DNA from: Dipetalonema caudispina
Lineage: Eukaryota > Nematoda > Chromadorea > Rhabditida > Onchocercidae
NCBI GenBank assembly: GCA_013365325.1
Contig: JABVXV010000070.1
Location: 62,001-126,000, forward strand
Reading direction: 5' to 3'
Length of the DNA: 64,000 nt
A program made the translations under genes and the position numbers. The notes beneath the pieces were generated by a model that was not told where the DNA came from, did no database searches, and was given only the letters and a program-made list of their open reading frames with translations. The first letter of the stretch is position 1, and the number at the start of each line of letters is the position of its first letter. Positions 1-11,453 of the stretch are shown here, one piece after another.

Positions 1-3000
1 AAACTAGAATTCTTTTGTATAGAATGCTTGAAAGACCCTTCGCAGCAATCATCTGTGAGACTTATTGTGAGCTGGATACTTGTGAGACTGTATTGCAACA
101 ACGAAGATGCATTTCAGAAATTCATTGGCATCGAGAAAGAAGTAAGGTTTTGCCATCTTAAAGCATTTTCATCTGTAGTCATAATTTATTGATTTAGACT
201 GCCTTCGAGTTTGTTTAGAAGAATGAATCAATTATCCATAACATTAGCAAAGGAATACATCGTACTATTTTGTTAACACTGGTGGAGAATTATTATTTTA
301 AGAACAGGTAAGAGACACCATATGCTATCAATCCAGTTGTAGAAAATCTGGGTCGATCATCCAAATATTAAGAAACAAACATTAAAATTTTTTGCTGTAC
401 GAATGTTGAATTTTTACTAATGTTGATTTGTAGCTTTTGTAGCTTGCGGCTGCAAGAATCGGAAGTATTGGTTCATGGATCACAATATTAATGCATGTTA
501 CGAAGATCAACCGTACAAACGTAAATTGTTATTCATTTTTCCTGATTTTTGTAGTATTATCATCGATATTGGTCCGTCATATCTTATATTCTCGTATAGA
601 CTGACATGACTTTTTAATCTTTCTGAAATTTTGACTTCAGCTTTCTAGTTTTGGTAGGGAATTTTTTTTTTCACTTTGAGGATTTCTGCATAATTTTCAA
701 CATTTTACAGATTGCATTTACTCGATGTTTTACATTATTTCATCCATGGTGTACTGCACAAAATTTTACCGTTCGTTGTACCTCGTTGGCAGCTCTCAGA
801 TTGCTTTGGAATATTGCTGGGAACGAATTGCGTGATCAGTTTGGTTATTTACGCCGTATTATCGAATTTAATGTCGAAAAAACAGGGTATTTCCCCAAAT
901 GTTTTTTATGTTTTTTTTTCTTTTTTGTGTATGTGTGCTTTTTTCCTCTTTTCTTGTCGTCTTGATCATCTCGTTGGAGAAAATTTTCGGAGGGAGAAGT
1001 AGAAAATTACTGTTTTGTTATTTTGTTTGATGATTACCTGAAGATACTTTTTGAGTTATTTTAGAAACATGAAGCGCATAATTGACAAATTATGCAACGA
1101 TTTCTATTTTGCGTATTTGGACGAAAATGCTGACTATTCTTTGGAGGTTGGTGCTGATCAGCATTATAGACTGTAGGTGATGAGTGTGACTAGATTCCAC
1201 AGTTTTCATATAATTATGGAACCTAGTTAATGAGAGGGTCATTCTAGGTAGGAAGAATTTCCGCTGTAGATGGTTGTGGCCTGAGTATTTGGTGGTAATG
1301 TTTGTACTGTCACAGAGAATCAATCTGTATCATGTTTGCTATAAGAAGAAACTAATGTAGCATTTGTTATAAAGTTTGATGACGTGGACGGTATACCAAA
1401 CTATTTCCAGTTATGAGGTGAAGTGGTTTCGTACATCTTTATTTTTATTTTTATCATGAGTCTAGTCCAGAATAAATAATGATCCATGATGGCACAAATG
1501 ATACAATGTGGACCAGTTATTCTTTTCTTTTTTGAGGTAGTACTTGGTTAAAGGATATCAGTAACACCATCACAGAATAAGTAATTCATAGTTAAATTAT
1601 ACAGGGATCATCACTATGAGATTAGGTATCTTAAAGTATACAATTTTTCAGACAGTTTTGACAATTCTTCCGGAAAAAGTAGGACTCACACCAGAGGACG
1701 CTATAACAGTTGATCTTCTAAAAAACACCTCCAGTGAAGACTTTGTTTGTGTACGCCATGATTCGGATCATTTGAGTCAATATCCGTCCTTCATTTTTGG
1801 TCAGCTGCGTTCATTCTCTTTTGTTTTTGCCAAAAAAACAATTTTTTCTATCTTTTTGTTCTGATATAATATTTCAAAACGTCTTATCAACTATTTTTTC
1901 TGTTGCATTGCTATGAAATTTTCATGGATGATTCTGCGACTCCGACGAATGATGCATTATTTCGCGTTTTTCAGATCACAGTTTAATTCATTTTACAAAA
2001 TCCAAATGCGGAAACTATAATTCAAAATTACCATCAGATGGTGAATCCATAATATTTACATATTTATTTATAGTGGTGAAATTATGTATAGCTATTTCTG
2101 GTTACTCGTTATATAATATTTCATTAATACATTTGATTTCCAACAATCCCAGGTCAAACTCAGCTACAGAGACAACAGCAGATTCAAGAGCCAGACGGTG
2201 TTTTGGATATATCAGTTATTCAGCGCAAGTTTAACGCAGTCAATGTAAATCGAGCGTGCCTCGAAGGTGTATCCCTTATTGTAGTTGCCTCCCTTTTGGA
2301 CAAGGCTGCAAATTTAGGAGGTAACGTATATGTTCAAATTGTATTCCTCCAAATTGGTTAAAGTATTATTCTAAGAGTCCCTAACTCTTTTAATTCTAAG
2401 AGTACCTGTTATAACAACAGTCAATTGGCGCACATATTCATGCGCCACTTTTTGTGTTACAATGCAAATTCACTTTGAATACATGCAGGTCTTCTGCTTC
2501 CAATAATTACAGGTATTTGTCGTACGTGTGAAGTGTTGGGAGTCGAGAAATTGATTGTCGCAGATCTTTCAAAAATAAAGGATCGGAATTTCATGGCGCT
2601 TAGCGTGTCGTCAGAAAATTGGATGAATTTAGAACAGGTAGAAAATATGCTGCCTCGTTCTGTTTAACAGGTACATCATGTAACTGTCTCAGTTTCAATT
2701 TCAGTCACGTCCGGAAGAGTTGCCGAATCTTTTACTATCCTTCCGTGACTCTGGCTATGTGATTATTGGTGCCGAACAAACAACAAATAGTACACCATTG
2801 CATAAAATTTGTTTACCGTCAAAAATGGTTTTGTTACTTGGGTAAGATTGTTTTACTTCAATTGCACAGAGAGAACAAACTTAAAATTGATAAAATTGCG
2901 TGAGTATTGGCGGAGCAGAGCTTTAATTCTTAGGCTTCGAGATTTCTATCGATATTCCAAAGATGGTGATTTTTTGAAAATTGGTTTGAAACTAGAATAT

Positions 3001-3170
3001 ATATTGATTACAGGAATGAGAAAGAAGGAATACCTATGAATTTGCTAGGTTATCTCGATAAAACTGTTGAAATTTATCAAATTGGTCATACCAGAAGCTT
3101 AAATGTACATGTCACTGGAGCTCTGTTTATTTATCGCTTTTTTGAGGAGTTTATTGCGACAAAAATGTAA
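1..3170 (+). CDS. TARBP1-like tRNA (guanosine-2'-O-)methyltransferase, 3' part
   Basis: The C-terminal part of a SpoU/TrmH-family (SPOUT fold) RNA 2'-O-ribose methyltransferase; the 5' end lies off the left edge. Exons read at about 1-141, 711-886, 1063-1146, 1651-1790, 2152-2320, 2513-2637, 2704-2841 and 3014-3170, and the checked joins keep phase. The first exons encode helical-repeat sequence (for example [14 protein letters not shown] and [14 protein letters not shown]), as in the long N-terminal arm of TARBP1. The last four carry the SPOUT domain: motif 1 around [20 protein letters not shown], motif 2 LLLGNEKEGIP, and motif 3 [14 protein letters not shown], which form the knotted SAM site. 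Residue order closely follows human TARBP1, which methylates G18 of tRNA; that substrate is inferred from the family. The protein ends FIATKM with TAA at 3168-3170. Confidence 0.93.
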
Positions 3171-3656
3171 AATTGAGATCTATTTGATGTAAAATTGAAG
3201 AATTGAAAAGACTGGAGTCTTCTAATTCATGTAAAATAAGTTTCAAGTAATTGATTTTTCTCTGTTATTGTATGTCAATAGAATTTAATCAGTCCAGAAG
3301 CTTGTTTAAGCTCTCATTCTTGTGTCTAGTTGTAGTCTTGCCTTTACTAATGTATTCAGTCATGCTTAGTGTAGCCTATATAGTAGGTATTTTCTTTCCG
3401 TCTCCCTCCGCCTCCTCCCCCCACCATTCTCATCGTTAATTACCCTTGTTTTAATTATAATGGTTGTTTGAAATCGATTGTTATTGTTTATTGTTGATCT
3501 GTTGTGTTTTTCAGCTGGTTGTTTTACTTCAAAACGTTTTGACGCTCATTTCACTTTGTGTATAACAACTTGCCTTCTTTTTCATCTAGTTCTTGTTGTG
3601 TTCCGGTTTCCGTGCTTATTCAAAGTTTCTTTTTTCTCTTGATGTTCTCAGGTTTA

Positions 3657-3662
3657 AATAAA
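3657..3662 (+). terminator. Possible poly(A) signal AATAAA
   Basis: AATAAA on the plus strand, about 490 bases after the TARBP1-like stop. The distance is long, so this is only a candidate. Confidence 0.25.
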
Positions 3663-3870
3663 TTTCTGGGATGTGCGTATATGAGACCAAGTGCAAAAGT
3701 GAAAATGCGACAATTATTTGTTAACACGACATTAAATAGATAAGGTCCTAATGATTATTTTCGGCAGTTATGGATCAGTTTGTTCGGGATTTCGGTTGTT
3801 GCATTTTTGACGCTTCCTTAAGAATCAGGAAGCTACCCGGAAAGAGCGCCTCACTTAGCATTTTATGTAA

Positions 3871-3883
3871 ATTTTTTTTTCAG
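3871..3883 (+). promoter_or_regulatory. Probable SL trans-splice acceptor of PDIA5-like gene
   Basis: A run of nine Ts followed by CAG, 26 bases before the start codon and with no supported upstream exon. This fits a nematode spliced-leader acceptor. It is unusual in being followed at once by GTAAGAG, which itself resembles a 5' splice site. Confidence 0.5.
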
Positions 3884-3892
3884 GTAAGAGCA

Positions 3893-3913
3893 ATGATACT
3901 CGGGCCAACATGA
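3893..3913 (+). other. Upstream ORF overlapping the PDIA5-like start (ATGA)
   Basis: ATG ATA CTC GGG CCA ACA TGA: a six-codon ORF downstream of the putative trans-splice site, so it should be in the mRNA. Its TGA overlaps the main ATG in the sequence ATGA (3910-3913), an arrangement that could permit termination-reinitiation control. The function is inferred only. Confidence 0.4.
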
Positions 3914-6900
3914 GTCTAATTATTCACCCGTTTACTTTGGTGAGGGCAGTTTCCGATATTCTATTTTGATTTCATGCATAGGTTTTGACTTATATACCAC
4001 GTCACAAATTGGTGAAATTCAGTCACTTAAGAAAATTTGAAATTGCTAATATTCCAGTTTGAAAATTGTTGGAATTGACCTTTATGTCCTGCAATTCTTT
4101 AAGGTGAATAGTATGTCCTTAAAGAAAGACAGTGAACCTCTTCTGCTGTTGAATATTTTTTTTTAGGTCTTTAAAATCTTTACTGACTTTTGTAGTTGCT
4201 GATTGCCTCATCGTTGTTAAATGTCGCGTCCGAAAGGAGTTATATTGTAACCGTCAGTGACCAGAAAAATTATAAGGTTAGTTAAATGGTCTAGATTTCT
4301 TTTATTTCAAATCCAAGAAGTTTGGATCAGATTTTCCTGTAATACTGAAGTACTTTGGTTTACTGATTAAATTATAGCCAGTAACTTCTGCAGTTACAGA
4401 TCGTTAGGGGTACTTTTCATACTTACAGGTTATAAGATAACTACTCCATAACATAAGAGATTTTTTTTCCAGAAATTATTACGAGTGCATAAAAATGTGC
4501 TGATATTGTTTTCAAATTCATCTATGGATAAAAGCAGCCAATTGAAAAAAGTGATAAAAACCACAATGGAAGCTGCGAAACAAGCAATGGGACAAGGGAC
4601 TGTTGCTCAAATTAACTGTAACGACGATGAAATAAAAAAGTTATGTAAAAAGCTCAGAGTAACCCCGAAACCATACATCCTGAAACATTACCAGTAAGTT
4701 CTTCTTGTTGTTATTGAATGAGGCAAGTTAGAGTGCCACACGAGAGGGCAGGTGCACTGGAAACTTTTTCATTGTTAACAGCTTTCCGTTTTTTATATTT
4801 TAAGATTTTCGAAAAAATGCTGAATGTGGTATGGTACTTTGTCGTGGACTAAGTTATTTGAGTTGATATTGAATTTGGATTTAAATTTAACATTAATTTA
4901 AATGTAAACTGAAGTGCTACTTGCAGGAACGGGGAATTTCACAAAGACTATGATAGAAGGATGGATGCAAAAAGTATGTATCGGTTCTTGCTGGATCCAA
5001 CCGGTGATATACCATGGGATGAAGATCCAACAGCTGTTAATGTCGTTCATCTAGGTAACAGTTCTAGTTGTTTTTTTATTTTTTTGGTTGTTTTTAATGT
5101 CATTTCCATACTGGTTTGACTGTGATTTGTAAAGTGACAGTGAAAGATTCCTTTGGAGGGCTTATTGAATTCTCCATTGTTTTTTCTTTTCCTTTAATTC
5201 TGCTACTCTTCCTTTATGCTTCTGAAACGTTCATCCTCTTCATAGCTTAGTGTAAGTGTCGGGAATCAATTTGAAAGTTACATTAGTAACTTTCAGCTTT
5301 ATTAATCTCACTGTCACATTAATGAAACTGTAGACTTTCATTCGACCATAAAATCTTTCAGATGACTCTAATGCGCTTCGAAAAACAGTCAGTGGTGGAA
5401 AACCGGTACTGATCATGTTTTATGCTCCTTGGTGCGGCTTCTGTAAACGTTTGAAACCTGAATTTAGGTATGCGATATTCTTTTTAAATCACTGGAAAGG
5501 CTAACTTGATCTCTGTCTTCAAGATCTCATCAACAGAAATTGTTGACTATGCAGGTATCTTTTATTAAATAAAGGATAGTATGGTTGCAAATATTATGCA
5601 GCAGACAGAACTACCACTGCCCTCATGTAATTCTTCGGGGGTGTTGTTTGCAGTGCTGCAGCGGATCAGTTGAAAGGAAAGGTCGTACTGGCAGGCATGG
5701 ATTTGACGCACCGTGGTAACGAAGTTATCGCAAAACAGTTTAACATTGATGGTTATCCAACACTTGAGTATTTTGAAGGTGGAGTACATAAATTTAGATA
5801 CAGAGGACAAAATTCAAAGGTAAGTGCTGGAAATATTTCTTCGAAATTGCTCGGTCTTGAGATGATTAACTTCAACGAATGTTTGAAATGAGCACATGTC
5901 TGTGGCTCATTAGCAATATTTTAGAGTGGTATAATTGAGTGGCTTAAAAATCCAGTCGAACAAGCGACATCTCCCTCACTTGAAGATGAAGAAATTTCGT
6001 GGACTGATACTACCACCGAAGTGGTTCTTTTGAATGATGATACATTTGATGAATTTATTGCGAAACACCGAAGCGTGCTGGTCTTTCTCTATGCTCCTTG
6101 TATGTTTATTTCTATTTGTATCAGTCTAGGTTAATTATCTACTGATAATTATGCGCTTATTGAATAGTGTGAATATTAGCGTTAGGAAAGTTTTTGTACT
6201 TACGAAAAAATTTCTGTCAGCATTATTGATAACATTACTACAATTATCATTCCTCTAATAGTGGCAGAATTACCATACTGTGTACGCTCTCATTCGTTAT
6301 TATTCATAACATAGTGGAAAAATTAAGCTAAGTTTGATTCTTTCGAGGAGCAAATATTAAAATGCAAAGTAGAAAATGGTAATGATGAAGATCCTCTTAT
6401 CGTTTTAATTTTATTTTTATGGATCACTTCTCCTATTCTATTTTCGGGTGTAGCCACTGCAAGATGGTGAAGCCGGAATTCATTCAAGCAGCCAAGCGTC
6501 TGAAAAAAGGTGGTATTGATGGTGTTATGGCTGCTGTCGATGCAACAGCCAATAAGTATAACTTAGACTTTCTGTGTTGCTACAAAAAAGTAGTGAAAAC
6601 GTAATTAGTGAAAGTTGAAATATATTCATTCTGATTTGCAAGGATTCCTGGATTTTCGTGTAGGATTTGCTTCTTTTTCATCCAGCATAATCGCTGAATA
6701 CTGTAAAATTGAGTTAACATGAGTTTTTTTTTCCTGCTTATGAGGATATACTTTCGCTTGCTTCATCCATAATGATTGCTTTATGAATTTATTTTTTAGG
6801 AAGATAGCGGAACAATACAAAGTGGAGGGATATCCCACCTTTGCATACTTCAAGAACGGGAAGTTTGCGTGGAAAATCAATGAGCGTGGAGAAGATGGCT

Positions 6901-9342
6901 TTTATAGTTTTATGAAAAAGTACCTATAATTTTTTATTACTGAGGAATCTAGCAGTGACTAAAAGTGCTCTGAGTTTTTTATTTTTATCAGTTGATAGAC
7001 GCATTGTACTATGATTATTATTGCAGTCCAATGCAGCCTCCTCCTCCCGAACTTTCATGGAGTAAACAGTCTGATGGAATTCATGTGTTGCATCTAACAG
7101 CGGAGAATTTCAAAGCTGAAGTTAAAAAGAAAAAGCACGCTCTTATAATATTTTATGTCCCTTGTAAGTTTAGTTGCTTCAGCTCATCAGTATCGTTTTT
7201 GAATGTTTTTTATTTTTGGCTCTGGCAAGAACGATTCATTCTTACAAAATCTCCGTTTGGTGCCTTAAGTAGTTTCCATACTTGAAGATTTTTCATCTCG
7301 GTTTTCGTACAGCAAAGCGTACCTGTGTAAGCAATTCGTTTAATTGTTCATACGTTGATAGCTTGACAAAATTGTGCCGTTTCTTTGTTGGCATATTACC
7401 CACCTCAGAAAAAACTATGAATGGTCATGTTTATTGTGTTTTTAAACCCACTGGAGAGGCGCTGTGTTGGTCGAAAGGAAATAGATATAAACAGTTCATT
7501 TTTTAAGGGTGTGGTTATTGCAAAAGAGCAAAGCCTAAATTTTTCGAAGCCTCTAAAGTACTTGCTGCTGATGCAAGGATCGTTTTGGGCGCTGTTGATT
7601 GTACAGTTGAAAGGTCTTTATGTCAAGAACATAAAATAGAGGTTAGAAATTATCGTTTCTGAAACGCCGATAAATATGTGCATTTCAACAGTTTCTGTCC
7701 ATCATTATGTTTTCTTTGGTTCAACTTATTTCTTGAGTTCTGAGTGATGGCTTGGAATTTTACTTTGTAAAAGCAAAAGGTGTCATTATGGATAGTAGAA
7801 AATTGGTCTATAAAAGCAATATGGTTCACAATAAATTAATCTAAAAAGCTTTTATAAACTGTGAAATTACCCACCTTATCGAGTAAATGGAATAACGTCA
7901 AATGAAGACTTTATCTGAAGTGAAAGTATGAAGTTAGGGAACTGCTGATTTTCTGAATCTTTCATCTATTGCTGATTTTTTTAAAATACGATGTTTTCAG
8001 GGTTTTCCAACAATCATTTATCTGTCATATGGCAAAAATCGTGTCGATTATACCGGAGAACATGAAACCGCATCGTTCATCGCTTTTGTAGAAAGTGGTG
8101 GGCAAATTTTGAAGTAGGCTTATTGCTTTATCAAAGATTTGTAGATTGTGTTTGAAATGGTATTAATTAATGATTTTCTGTCGTACTGTTGAATTTTCGA
8201 AAATTCTTGTAGAAATTATGTCGCTGTGGCATTATTTTTTCTTTTTTCTTTGGAGAGTAGCGCCACTATATGATTGAGGGAAAATGTGTGTTTCATGGTA
8301 AAAAATCGCTTTAGATCTTTTCTTCAAGCGAATCGGAAGAAGCGATTATTATCAAGTTTTTTCTTTTTTTCTTTGGTGGGTAGAATCGGAAAAATAATTT
8401 TGCCAGTTTGCTCTTTTCTTGCTGTGGGTTTTTTCCCATGACACCTAAAGCAGTTTACGAAATGTTTTCTTTTTTTTTGTTTAGTAGGATGCCATTGTTG
8501 CTTTTTCAGATTGCAGAGTTCTGTTCCTGAATTCGAGTTTGGAAATGTAGTGACAGTCCTCGATGCGAGCAATTTCGATAGGTTTATCAGTAATGGAAAT
8601 GTCTTTGTGATGTTCTTCTCGCCTTGTAAGTTTGTTTTCAAATTAATGTACTAATAGTACGCGACTAAACAAGGTTAAATCTTACGGCAGGAATTGGAGA
8701 AGTTAGCGGAAAGATATAGAATAAGTTCTTCAATATTTAATCACCTTTGCAAAAAATCCTATGCTGTTGCAAATGCAGATCGTTTTTTCTGCAATTTTTC
8801 TTGTTTGTTAGGGTGCGGACATTGCAAAGCGGTAAAACCAGCATTTCTCGAAGCTGCGGAACAGTTTCATCTTGGCAAATTCGCCGTAGTCGATTGCACT
8901 GTTTGGGATGGTACCATTTATTCTTTGTTTTGGCATTTCCTGTTAATATTGAGTGGAAATTTCGTAGTAACTTATTTTTTCTGTCCAAGTAGATATAGGA
9001 AACTACCATAAAATGTATTGATAGTGCAGCTAATATAAATTAATGAAAACATGACATGTAGATAATACAATCACTTATAGAAAACTGCACTAAAATTTTA
9101 TGGTTAAAACTGGTATTTTTTAGATTGAGATATTGTCAGAAAGTTGAATAGAATTTCCTGAAACATTCTCGATTGAAATTTCTCAAATTCCAGATCTTTG
9201 TGAGAGGCACGGTGTGAAAGGCTACCCGACCTTCCAGATATTTGTTAACGGTGTCCAGCATGATTACAATGGTAATCGTACTTCATCCGATTTTACCTCC
9301 GCTTTTATGAAGATAGTTGCATCAACTAAAATTGATTTGTAA
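3910..9342 (+). CDS. PDIA5-like protein disulfide isomerase with four active thioredoxin domains
   Basis: An ER oxidoreductase that forms and shuffles disulfides in secretory proteins. The first exon gives MSLIIHPFTL, which joins LLIASSLLNVAS to make a signal peptide. A redox-inactive thioredoxin-like domain follows (about 4470-5055, including LCKKLRVTPKPY). Four domains with CxxC sites come next: WCGFCKRLKPEF (about 5431-5466), WCSHCKMVKPEF (about 6447), WCGYCKRAKPKF (about 7507) and WCGHCKAVKPAF (about 8812). Each is followed by a cis-proline motif (GYPTLEYF, GYPTFAYF, GFPTIIYL, GYPTFQIF). Order and linker sequences (DPTGDIPWDEDP, PPPPELSW) match human PDIA5, which from memory has only three active sites. 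Intron positions recur: domains 2, 3 and 4 are split inside the WC of WCxxC. The C-terminus is KIDL, not a classical KDEL. The 3' splice site before domain 2 appears to be CG rather than AG. The start was chosen for the signal peptide and the nearby acceptor. Confidence 0.93.
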
Positions 9343-9369
9343 TGTGATGAGTTGGTTTGATTAGTACCA

Positions 9370-9375
9370 AATAAA
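9370..9375 (+). terminator. Poly(A) signal AATAAA of PDIA5-like gene
   Basis: AATAAA 28 bases after the TAA stop. This implies a very short 3' UTR, as is common in nematodes. Confidence 0.6.
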
Positions 9376-9869
9376 TGGTTAAGTTAATATCAATTAAATG
9401 ATTTGTTTAATATCAGTTATTAAGTCTGCTATGATTGTTTCTTTTAAGGAGTTTGATTTCAATCATTTGCCTTATAATCATTCCAGTACAGAGACGGTTT
9501 TCATTTAAATATCGTAAGTAAATCCATTATGGTATCTTTTTTATTTCCTAATCAGTCATGTATTTATTTATTTATTTTTTATGCAGTGTACAGTTGGGGT
9601 AGGGAATTAAAAGAGATTTTGCGAAATTCATTTATTTTCTTGTCAGTGAAATTAATTTTTGCAAATATATACATTGTTACACTGTTACTTAAAGTGATCG
9701 TTTACTTGTATCATGTCATTCGTTCTTATGGCGTCAATTTTTTTTTTCGCTCACTTACAATCTTTCCTCGTAATTCTTAGTAGTTATTAATGAAACACCC
9801 GATGTAGACTGTTGATTTAGTATTTGTCAATCAGACGAATTCCAGATGGGACTGCATCAATTATTGTTC

Positions 9870-9916
9870 ATGCAATAAACAAATGATTCATGTATTATGC
9901 AATAAACACATGATTC
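9870..9916. repeat. Short direct repeat, two copies
   Basis: Two 20-base copies beginning ATGCAATAAACA, at 9870-9889 and 9897-9916, differing at one position. Probably a local duplication. Confidence 0.7.
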
Positions 9917-10032
9917 CAATGATTCCTGTATTCCTGTGAACGTTTTAACAAGTGAACTGAATTGTTTTCGTGATGTATCATTCTTAATTATTGTCCGATT
10001 TCTCATGAAGTAATAATTATCTGAGACGAAAA

Positions 10033-10122
10033 ATGAGTGATGTTTTAGAGAAGGCATGCAAACAAACGGAGGAAATTTTTGTGGAGAATATTAAGAGCGT
10101 GATGGCTAAACAAGATAGATGG
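10033..10122 (+). CDS. Candidate first exon of an unrecognised small gene
   Basis: ATG followed by 30 open codons (MSDVLEKACKQTEEIF, then VENIKSVMAKQDRW), ending at a GTAAAA donor. The composition is charged and amphipathic, unlike the surrounding AT noise. A possible second exon follows an AACAGTGCAG acceptor near 10183 (IFCEKCLLDEKPK), and a third, protein-like stretch (AANTVFANMLTTYLTK) lies near 10366-10415. The second and third do not join in phase with an obvious GT donor, so the model is incomplete. I do not recognise a family. It could be a real small gene, a decayed gene or chance. Confidence 0.25.
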
Positions 10123-11453
10123 GTAAAATGAATGTGGTTTTCATAATAAGATTTATAATAACTTTTCTATGAGAAACAGTGCAGATTTTTTGCGAGAAAT
10201 GTTTGTTGGATGAAAAGCCAAAAGTGAGAAGTGTATAGTTTGGAAGTTAATTGCTGGCACGCATACTCGACTTGAAATTTCTTCTGAACATGTGACTTTA
10301 GATGTAATGCTAATGACGAGGCATTTGAAGCTATTTAGTCCTTTTTTGTGTTTTTTGCCTTTTTAGAGCGGCTAATACTGTGTTCGCTAATATGCTTACC
10401 ACATATCTGACAAAGGTATTATTATTCCTCGATATAACTTTTCCAAAATTAGTCATAATTCATAAGTCCTTATTAATTCTGATCCCCTACCCTAAATTCC
10501 AGCATATATGTTTAAAATTACGTGGATGTTATACTAAATGAAGTGAAATTTATGCGATGCTTCTAATTTCCCGAATGATAACAGGTTGAATATCATCATA
10601 TTTAGACTGTTGTAAGGAACACAGACATTATATGTCTAAGGGATTATTATCGGAACTGAGAGTATAATTTGCTTCGCTTTACAGTCCTTTTACTTAAATG
10701 CGGAGGAAGGTTTTTATATCAAATTAAAAATTAGAAAACTGAATTCTTACCCATATCTCTATCGTTAACGTAACCAGCTCTCTTCCTCTTCCACTGCTGC
10801 TTTCGATGGAACTATCCGGATGCGCAAATTAATTCTGATTTTCTAAACATTCTTCAGAAATGACTCCATGCCAATATTGTCTTATATGGAACTATAGCAG
10901 AGATTTTCTATCATGTTAAACCATCTGCTAAAGAAATCTCTCGGTTCCCATAGCCATGGAGAACATGTCCCCTCCCTATCGTAGATTTAATTTTTGGAAA
11001 TATTCCATAAATGGTGTACGTTGCACTAACAAAACTGTATTAGAATATCTGGAATATGCTTCTAAAACGTTGCGTTGGTAATATCAGCATCTAATGGTTC
11101 AACTAGGTGGATGTCGAGGTGATGGATTCAAAGTTATTTACTAGGAAATGATTAGTTTTCCAGTTTTGTTGGACTTTAAAATATGTGTAGTTCATTAATA
11201 TGATATATTTGCTTATTATAAAATTATTTCAACACATAAGGAACAGCTCTTCATAAGGATTTTTCAAAAACGACGAATTCTAAGTGAACACAGAACTTAC
11301 AATGGCACAGAACATTCATTATATTTCATTATATACATATAAAACTCCATATGTCATCATTATGGAAATTCTCTTAAATTTACAGTTAAAATAAATTAAG
11401 AAATTAGCCCTTAAAGAGATCGTACGGTATACTGTGAATCCTTCCAAATGACA

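Larger units (their letters stand above)
3171..3909. other. Intergenic region between TARBP1-like and PDIA5-like genes
   Basis: Short, unrelated open frames only; no exon supported. It holds the 3' UTR of the upstream gene and a possible AATAAA at 3657-3662. The right end carries a strong T-tract acceptor for the next gene. The 740-base spacing between two same-strand genes is long for a typical nematode operon, so operonic linkage is possible but unproven. Confidence 0.5.
9343..11453. other. Intergenic region between convergent PDIA5-like and KDM3 genes
   Basis: About 2.1 kb of AT-rich sequence between two gene 3' ends. It contains one candidate small exon (10033-10122), a 27-base-spaced direct repeat at 9870-9916, and TTTA-type low complexity near 9557. 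Nothing else recognisable. Confidence 0.5.

Noticed and set aside
9529..9780. 83-codon hydrophobic plus-strand ORF
   Set aside because: T-rich low-complexity sequence gives Phe, Ile and Leu by chance. No signal, no acceptor, no family resemblance, and it lies in the 3' flank of the PDIA5-like gene.
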